A DNA stretch of 11,507 bases. It comes from an uncultured Eubacteriales bacterium. Lineage in GTDB: Bacteria; Bacillota; Clostridia; Oscillospirales; CAG-272. Under the pieces are notes generated by a model, which saw only the letters and a program-made list of their open reading frames with translations, was not told the DNA's origin and ran no database searches. The stretch covers positions 1-11,507 of the forward strand of contig CAKSIP010000041.1 of assembly GCA_934462825.1 (NCBI GenBank), read 5' to 3'. Position 1 is the stretch's first letter, and every line of letters starts with the position of its first letter. This document shows positions 8,169-11,507 of this stretch, piece after piece. Both the position numbers and the translations under genes were made by a program.

Positions 8169-9368
8169 ATGATGGGTACAAATTCAAATACAGATAGTCA
8201 GAAATGGGTTGCAGGTTGGGGGGCGGACATATCTGCCGTTAGAGCCGATTATCGAGAATATTTTGCGGATGTCACATTCCGCTATAAAATTTTTCCCACT
8301 GTGGCGGCAGAGGCATTGCGGCTTCATTTTTCTGCTATATACAATACCGAAGACACTGAAATTACGCAAGTCTTTCTTGCAAAAACCAAACAGCAGGACG
8401 GAGATTCTTCTGAAATTCTTTCGGACACTTCGACACAAGTAACCTTTCACGGAGGCAATTCATCGTTGCTTTTAAAAGCAGGCACGGCAGATGTTGTCAG
8501 TGATCCCATCCATTTTGTCTGCACGCCCGGTGAGGAATTTTCCGTCAGCCTTTACTTTCGCAAACTGACGCAGGCGGCTACGGGCCATTCAAACGGAAAT
8601 ACCAAGTACATCAAAAAATATGCGTGCAAAGGCAATTATGCAACAAAAGAAAGTCTTTCTTATTACGGAACTCTTGACTGCGAAACATATGTTTTCCTGA
8701 ATACCATTGATTTTCTTACACAAACCAAGGACGATGTAAAAGCGATTGTGGCTTTTGGCGATTCCATTACAGCCCAGCCTTGGCCCGATTGCTTAGCTCA
8801 CCGAATTTTTGAATCCGGCATTGTGAACCGCACCGTCATACGCCGTGGCATTGGTGGGAATCGTATTCTACGAGGATATAAATTTGCCAATCGTCAGCAT
8901 TTTGGCCCCGCCGGTGTTGAGAGATTTTCTGATGCCATTCGTGTGGCCGGTGCTGATCGAGTATTCGTGCTGCACGGAATCAACGATTTGATTCATCCGA
9001 CTCCCAGCGGAAAATATTCGCCCATGAGCGATTTGCCTACTGTAGAAGAAATGATTGCGGGATATACCTATTATATTGATGAAGCCCATCGGCAAGAAAA
9101 AAAGATTTATTTAGCTACTATTATGCCTTGCGCGTATTGCTTGATGGAAAATGGGGAAAGAGAGAAAATTCGCCTTGCTATCAATGATTGGATCCGAACG
9201 CAAGCGCCGATAGACGGATGTCTGGATTTTGAAGCATATGTGCGTGATCCTGAAAACGCGCAAAAAATGTGTGAGCTTTATGATTGCGGAGATCATCTGC
9301 ATCCCAATTTTAACGGTGCTATGCAGTTGGCTAACTCAATCCCCATGGATATTATTACCCAATCATAA
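8169..9368 (+). CDS. SGNH/GDSL-family esterase, XynE-like
   Basis: SGNH hydrolases are serine esterases; the XynE-like branch is usually linked to deacetylation of plant or bacterial polysaccharides or their oligomers. The protein is about 399 aa. Residues 1-190 form a beta-rich N-terminal region beginning with KWVAGWGAD, typical of this branch. The catalytic part has block I FGDSIT (Asp198-Ser199, nucleophile Ser199), a glycine block RRGIGGNR (about 225-232), block III HGIND (Asn272), and block V DHLHP (Asp375, His378), so the triad and oxyanion residues are present. No signal peptide or membrane segment is seen, so it should act inside the cell, perhaps on imported acetylated oligosaccharides. 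The start is uncertain: ATG at 8169 or 8172, or TTG at 8160 just after an in-frame stop; AAGGG at 8151-8155 does not decide. The natural substrate cannot be read from the sequence. Confidence 0.88.
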   Translation: MMGTNSNTDSQKWVAGWGADISAVRADYREYFADVTFRYKIFPTVAAEALRLHFSAIYNTEDTEITQVFLAKTKQQDGDSSEILSDTSTQVTFHGGNSSLLLKAGTADVVSDPIHFVCTPGEEFSVSLYFRKLTQAATGHSNGNTKYIKKYACKGNYATKESLSYYGTLDCETYVFLNTIDFLTQTKDDVKAIVAFGDSITAQPWPDCLAHRIFESGIVNRTVIRRGIGGNRILRGYKFANRQHFGPAGVERFSDAIRVAGADRVFVLHGINDLIHPTPSGKYSPMSDLPTVEEMIAGYTYYIDEAHRQEKKIYLATIMPCAYCLMENGEREKIRLAINDWIRTQAPIDGCLDFEAYVRDPENAQKMCELYDCGDHLHPNFNGAMQLANSIPMDIITQS

Positions 9369-9390
9369 TTACCGTGAGGAAAATTATAGA

Positions 9391-9397
9391 AAGGAGG
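9391..9397 (+). promoter_or_regulatory. Ribosome binding site deciding the start of the membrane protein gene
   Basis: AAGGAGG, the strongest Shine-Dalgarno in the window, lies 11 nt before ATG 9409. The same frame is open back to 9229, inside the SGNH gene, but this site and the change to a normal hydrophilic N-terminus argue for 9409. Confidence 0.75.
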
Positions 9398-9408
9398 CAC
9401 GCTTCTTT

Positions 9409-10122
9409 ATGAATTCCAACGGCAATAAAACGGATGCCAACAAAGCAGAAAATGGAAATTTAACCCAGAAAGAAAATGAAAGAAACAGGGAACTTGTAAA
9501 TAAACAAAAAAGAACCATTTTGATTGTGATAGCTTGTCTTTTAGCTTTTGCGGGTTTATATTTTGCCATAGTCCAAATTGATTTTGACAAGCTTTTTCCG
9601 AAAAAAACGCCTTCAGACACCCGTGCGCCTATTTTCTTTTACGAAGAACGCTTAAGCGAGTATCCGGAAGAAGATGAAATTTATATGGCCCAAGATCGTA
9701 CTGTCAATTACAGTGTCAACGGTGCATCGGAAACTTTAGATGAAAGCGGAGCCGTGGCTCGGGGCGAATATGTAAATCTGCTTTATCAATTGGTCGAATA
9801 TATAAAAAACGGAAACCATGAAGGCTACAACGCTTGTTTCAGTCCGTTGTATTATGAGGTAGCCTCTCCGAAAGGGCAGTTTACCAAACAAAAAATTTAT
9901 GCCATTACCATTACAGAAATTTCTATAACCGAAAAAAAAGACAGCAACGGAAACTTGTACGATGAACATGTTTATACTTTGGAATATTTTATTCGGCATA
10001 ACAACGGAACCTTGCGAAACGATATGGGAAGCGATTGTTCTAAAAAACAGTTCATCGTGATGAGCAATCGTTCAGGAACATCTTTGATTGATAATTTATA
10101 TACGTTGGTTTATGTAAATTGA
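9409..10122 (+). CDS. Unrecognised single-pass membrane protein with extracytoplasmic domain
   Basis: I do not recognise this 237-aa protein. Residues 1-35 are very hydrophilic and rich in Asn, Lys and Glu. Residues 36-57 (from TILIVIACLL) form one hydrophobic segment, with Lys/Arg on its N-terminal side, so the N-terminus should be in the cytoplasm and residues about 60-237 outside. Cys43 lies within the segment without a lipobox, so it is not a lipoprotein. The outer part has an acidic, proline-bearing stalk (60-100), then a region (about 115-237) with alternating beta-like strands, a YNACFSPLYYE stretch, FTKQKIY and a C-terminal IDNLYTLVYVN. Its two cysteines (143 and 210) could form a disulfide. 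The size and strand pattern could fit an NTF2-like fold, but that is only a guess. It follows the SGNH gene by 40 nt, so co-transcription is likely; a functional link is unproven. Confidence 0.8.
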   Translation: MNSNGNKTDANKAENGNLTQKENERNRELVNKQKRTILIVIACLLAFAGLYFAIVQIDFDKLFPKKTPSDTRAPIFFYEERLSEYPEEDEIYMAQDRTVNYSVNGASETLDESGAVARGEYVNLLYQLVEYIKNGNHEGYNACFSPLYYEVASPKGQFTKQKIYAITITEISITEKKDSNGNLYDEHVYTLEYFIRHNNGTLRNDMGSDCSKKQFIVMSNRSGTSLIDNLYTLVYVN

Positions 10123-10178
10123 AACAACGAAAGGCTTAGAGAAACCCATTGTAAGCGGTCGGGAATTATATGCATTAA

Positions 10179-10206
10179 ATTATACAAAATGCAAATTTTG
10201 TATAAT
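10179..10206. repeat. Perfect 12-bp inverted repeat with GCAA loop
   Basis: ATTATACAAAAT (10179-10190) and ATTTTGTATAAT (10195-10206) are exact reverse complements around GCAA. Because of the symmetry each end carries TATAAT reading outward, a perfect -10 hexamer on each strand, but I find no -35 at 16-18 nt in either direction. No T run follows it. It may be an operator, an activator-dependent promoter, or an RNA hairpin at the end of the upstream transcript. Confidence 0.7.
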
Positions 10207-10221
10207 AGAGGGAAGCAAAAC

Positions 10222-10263
10222 GGCCTCAAAAAGGCCCCAACCGGCCTTGAACCCTATTTTTTT
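10222..10263 (+). terminator. Possible intrinsic terminator or attenuator with alternative stems
   Basis: AAGGCC (10231-10236) pairs with GGCCTT (10243-10248) around a 6-nt loop; seven T follow at 10257-10263, 8 nt after the stem, which is far for a strong terminator. A competing stem, GGCCT (10222-10226) with AGGCC (10232-10236), uses the same middle segment. It could end the transcript of the membrane protein gene, or act in the leader of the gene at 10363. On the opposite strand the same stem runs into TTTTT, so it may work both ways. Confidence 0.42.
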
Positions 10264-10321
10264 ATAAACAAATGCTTTTTTGAGTGCTATAGCCCATATC
10301 TATTAAAAACCTATTTGTAGA

Positions 10322-10348
10322 CACTTTTACTTTCTAAAATAAAAAGTG
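10322..10348. repeat. Short dyad before the PHP-like gene
   Basis: CACTTTT (10322-10328) and AAAAGTG (10342-10348) form a 7-bp dyad with a 13-nt centre, ending 14 nt before ATG 10363. The only purine-rich ribosome-site candidate of that gene, GTGAG at 10346-10350, overlaps the right arm, so folding could hide it. The match is short and A/T rich, so chance is possible. Confidence 0.35.
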
Positions 10349-10362
10349 AGTTTATCATTATA

Positions 10363-11115
10363 ATGTTGACAGACTTTCGATGCGGCGCTTTGGAATTGGA
10401 TCGTTACTTGCTCTTTTACAACGAGCCACGGAATTACGATACAATCTTGCAGTTTGAATTTGAAAAAATATCGCGTGATCTCTGTGTGTTGGATCAGCTT
10501 GGCTTTTCTCGCTTGGGATTCAGCGTTCGGTATAACGATCAGTATTCCTGTTCCCGAACGATGGCCTTGGTAAGACAATACCGTGCGATCTATAAAAAGT
10601 ATCTTTCACGAACGGACAAACGTAATTTTCAAATTTCTTTTTATCCTTCTGTGACACTCAATTCAGAAACGCCGTTTATCACAAACCTTACTACCTTGTC
10701 CGTATCAAAGCCTTCCTTGCGTAATCGCTATTTGCTATTGGAGCCGTCCGCTTTGCAGGTGCTTCCGGACTTTGCTCAAATTATCAATAAAATTTTGTAT
10801 AATTGCCGTTTAACTCCCGTTTTCCTGGACTTTCAGCTTTTGACACTGATGTATGACAAATCGGAACTTGAAAAATTATATTATATTCCAGGAGCGGCAT
10901 TTCAATTTTCTTTGCGATGCATCAACGATCCTTGCAATCTAAACAGTGTTTGTCAAATTTTAAAAGTCGGAAATACGGTTTTTCTTGGAACAGATTGCGG
11001 ACACGACAAGCTAAATCCTAAAGAAATTGCAAAGAATTTGGATCAGCTGAAGAAAAATTTGGGAGAAAAACGATATAAAAACATGAATCTGCGCGCATTG
11101 CGTTTTCCTATTTGA
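10363..11115 (+). CDS. PHP-fold CpsB/YwqE-like protein with lost metal ligands (probable pseudo-enzyme)
   Basis: Active relatives (CpsB, YwqE, CapC) are metal-dependent tyrosine phosphatases of exopolysaccharide control, about 250 aa; this one is 250 aa. From memory of the family, the layout is collinear: LTDFRCGAL (2-10) stands where the family has DIHCHIL; FYPSVTLNSE stands for the PG-E strand segment; YLLLEPS for the YLLIEFP strand; TPVFLDFQ (151-158) for PVLAHPER; GAAFQFSL for GALFQ-N--SL; and FLGTDCGHD (207-215) for FLGTDAH. The HxH pair is thus R-C-G, the His of HPER is Asp156, and the final Asp-x-His is disturbed by an insertion (Asp211, His214). Catalysis as in CpsB looks impossible. 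No signal peptide or membrane segment is seen. The ribosome site is weak; in-frame TAG at 10318 and no earlier start codon fix ATG 10363. It converges on spoIIID. Homology is inferred by eye; the protein could instead be an unrelated uncharacterised family. Confidence 0.72.
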   Translation: MLTDFRCGALELDRYLLFYNEPRNYDTILQFEFEKISRDLCVLDQLGFSRLGFSVRYNDQYSCSRTMALVRQYRAIYKKYLSRTDKRNFQISFYPSVTLNSETPFITNLTTLSVSKPSLRNRYLLLEPSALQVLPDFAQIINKILYNCRLTPVFLDFQLLTLMYDKSELEKLYYIPGAAFQFSLRCINDPCNLNSVCQILKVGNTVFLGTDCGHDKLNPKEIAKNLDQLKKNLGEKRYKNMNLRALRFPI

Positions 11116-11125
11116 AACGAGTGCC

Positions 11126-11395
11126 CTATTGGTGTGGGTGGTGTTCCCTTTCATATTTTCGCTTGGTGGCTTCCCCGCCGCGGATATGACGCTCCTGCTT
11201 GTTCAATTCAAGAATTTTACGAGCCTCCCAATAAAGCGGTTTGTTGATTTTTCGTAATGCTTGCGTAATGTCTTTATGTACAGTGCTTTTGCTGACACCG
11301 AATTTTTGCGCAACGGTGCGAACCGTAGCTTTATTTTCGATCAAGTAAGTAGCCAAAGTAACGCACCGTTCTTTGCTTCCCGAAAAATACATCAT
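11126..11395 (-). CDS. spoIIID: Stage III sporulation transcriptional regulator SpoIIID
   Basis: SpoIIID is a small DNA-binding protein that acts in the mother cell after sigma-E, activating and repressing many sporulation genes, including sigK in Bacillus. The 89-aa product matches the family closely: TLATYLIENKATVRTVA, then the helix-turn-helix core FGVSKSTVHKDI (about residues 32-43), a helix with KILELNKQERH, and the diagnostic C-terminal RGGEATKRKY. Length fits B. subtilis SpoIIID (93 aa). I place the start at ATG 11395 because GAGGA (11407-11403) lies 7 nt upstream; the TTG at 11401 would be only 1 nt from that site. A second ATG follows directly. The gene is transcribed against the PHP-like gene, with 10 nt between stops. 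Its presence implies an endospore-forming lineage. Confidence 0.96.
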   Translation of the reverse strand: MMYFSGSKERCVTLATYLIENKATVRTVAQKFGVSKSTVHKDITQALRKINKPLYWEARKILELNKQERHIRGGEATKRKYEREHHPHQ

Positions 11396-11411
11396 ATGCA
11401 ATTCCTCTTTT

Positions 11412-11421
11412 AACTGTTTTT
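11412..11421 (-). promoter_or_regulatory. Possible SpoIIID binding site in the spoIIID leader
   Basis: On the - strand AAAAACAGTT fits the published B. subtilis SpoIIID consensus WWRRACARNY at every position. It sits just downstream of the expected sigma-E start point. The motif is degenerate (about 1 in 4,000 by chance), so this is a suggestion of autoregulation only. Confidence 0.35.
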
Positions 11422-11428
11422 GTAATTC

Positions 11429-11457
11429 ATTTTATGAGTACAAGCTCCGAAATATGC
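11429..11457 (-). promoter_or_regulatory. Sigma-E promoter of spoIIID
   Basis: On the - strand GCATATT (11457-11451) is followed after 14 nt by CATAAAAT (11436-11429). This agrees with the Bacillus/Clostridium sigma-E consensus (about GNATATT, 13-15 nt, CATACANT), with one mismatch in the -10. Transcription would begin near 11422, giving a leader of about 27 nt that contains the ribosome site at 11407-11403. B. subtilis spoIIID is likewise transcribed by sigma-E. Confidence 0.75.
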
Positions 11458-11507
11458 ACTTCTGTAAATTTCTTTGACGAAAGGCTGCCATGATTTGAAA
11501 TTGAATA

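Noticed and set aside
9229..9408. N-terminal extension of the membrane protein starting within the SGNH gene
   Set aside because: It overlaps the conserved DHLHP end of the SGNH enzyme, and AAGGAGG at 9391-9397 points to ATG 9409.
10295..10303. CATATCTAT as a sigma-E or sigma-K -10 for the PHP-like gene
   Set aside because: It departs from the consensus at the last conserved bases and no matching -35 lies at the right distance.
10359..10364. TATAAT overlapping the start codon of the PHP-like gene
   Set aside because: There is no -35 at 16-18 nt upstream and a start there would leave the gene without its N-terminal strand.
11427..11507. Open frames on the - strand running in from the window edge upstream of spoIIID
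   Set aside because: All three frames are open for 24-32 codons, too short to tell a real gene end, and no motif is visible.

Overview
The window looks like chromosomal DNA from a spore-forming, low-to-mid GC Firmicute of the class Clostridia. Three things support this: the Gram-positive replicative polymerase PolC, the MEP isoprenoid pathway genes dxr and ispG, and the sporulation regulator SpoIIID. The gene order dxr - rseP/rasP - ispG - polC is a familiar Firmicute arrangement. I see no CRISPR array, tRNA, rRNA, insertion sequence or phage gene.

Positions 1-8080 (+ strand) are one tightly packed block with gaps of about 18 to 27 nt. It holds the 3' part of dxr (N-terminus outside the window), the membrane site-2 protease rseP/rasP, ispG, polC, and a YbaK/ProXp-type aminoacyl-tRNA deacylase. 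Dxr and IspG are two enzymes of the same pathway. The protease, polymerase and tRNA editing factor are housekeeping partners by location only. No proS lies between rseP and polC, although B. subtilis has one there; a proline-tRNA editing homologue follows polC instead.

Positions 8081-10122 (+) are probably a second transcription unit. It has its own good sigma-A promoter (TTGACA, 17 nt, TGaTAAGAT), partly folded into an inverted repeat. It encodes a cytoplasmic SGNH/GDSL hydrolase of the XynE-like type and then an unrecognised single-pass membrane protein with an extracytoplasmic domain.

Positions 10123-10362 are non-coding but dense in symmetry: a perfect 12-bp inverted repeat with a GCAA loop and a TATAAT at each end, three GGCC segments that can form two mutually exclusive hairpins followed by a T run, and a further dyad just before the next gene.

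Positions 10363-11115 (+) encode a 250-aa protein that I read as a PHP-fold homologue of the CpsB/YwqE tyrosine phosphatases whose metal-binding motifs have been lost. It converges, with only 10 nt between, on spoIIID on the - strand (11126-11395). The spoIIID upstream region has a near-consensus sigma-E promoter and a match to the published SpoIIID box. The PHP pseudo-enzyme beside a mother-cell sporulation regulator is the most interesting point in the window; the rest is largely ordinary.
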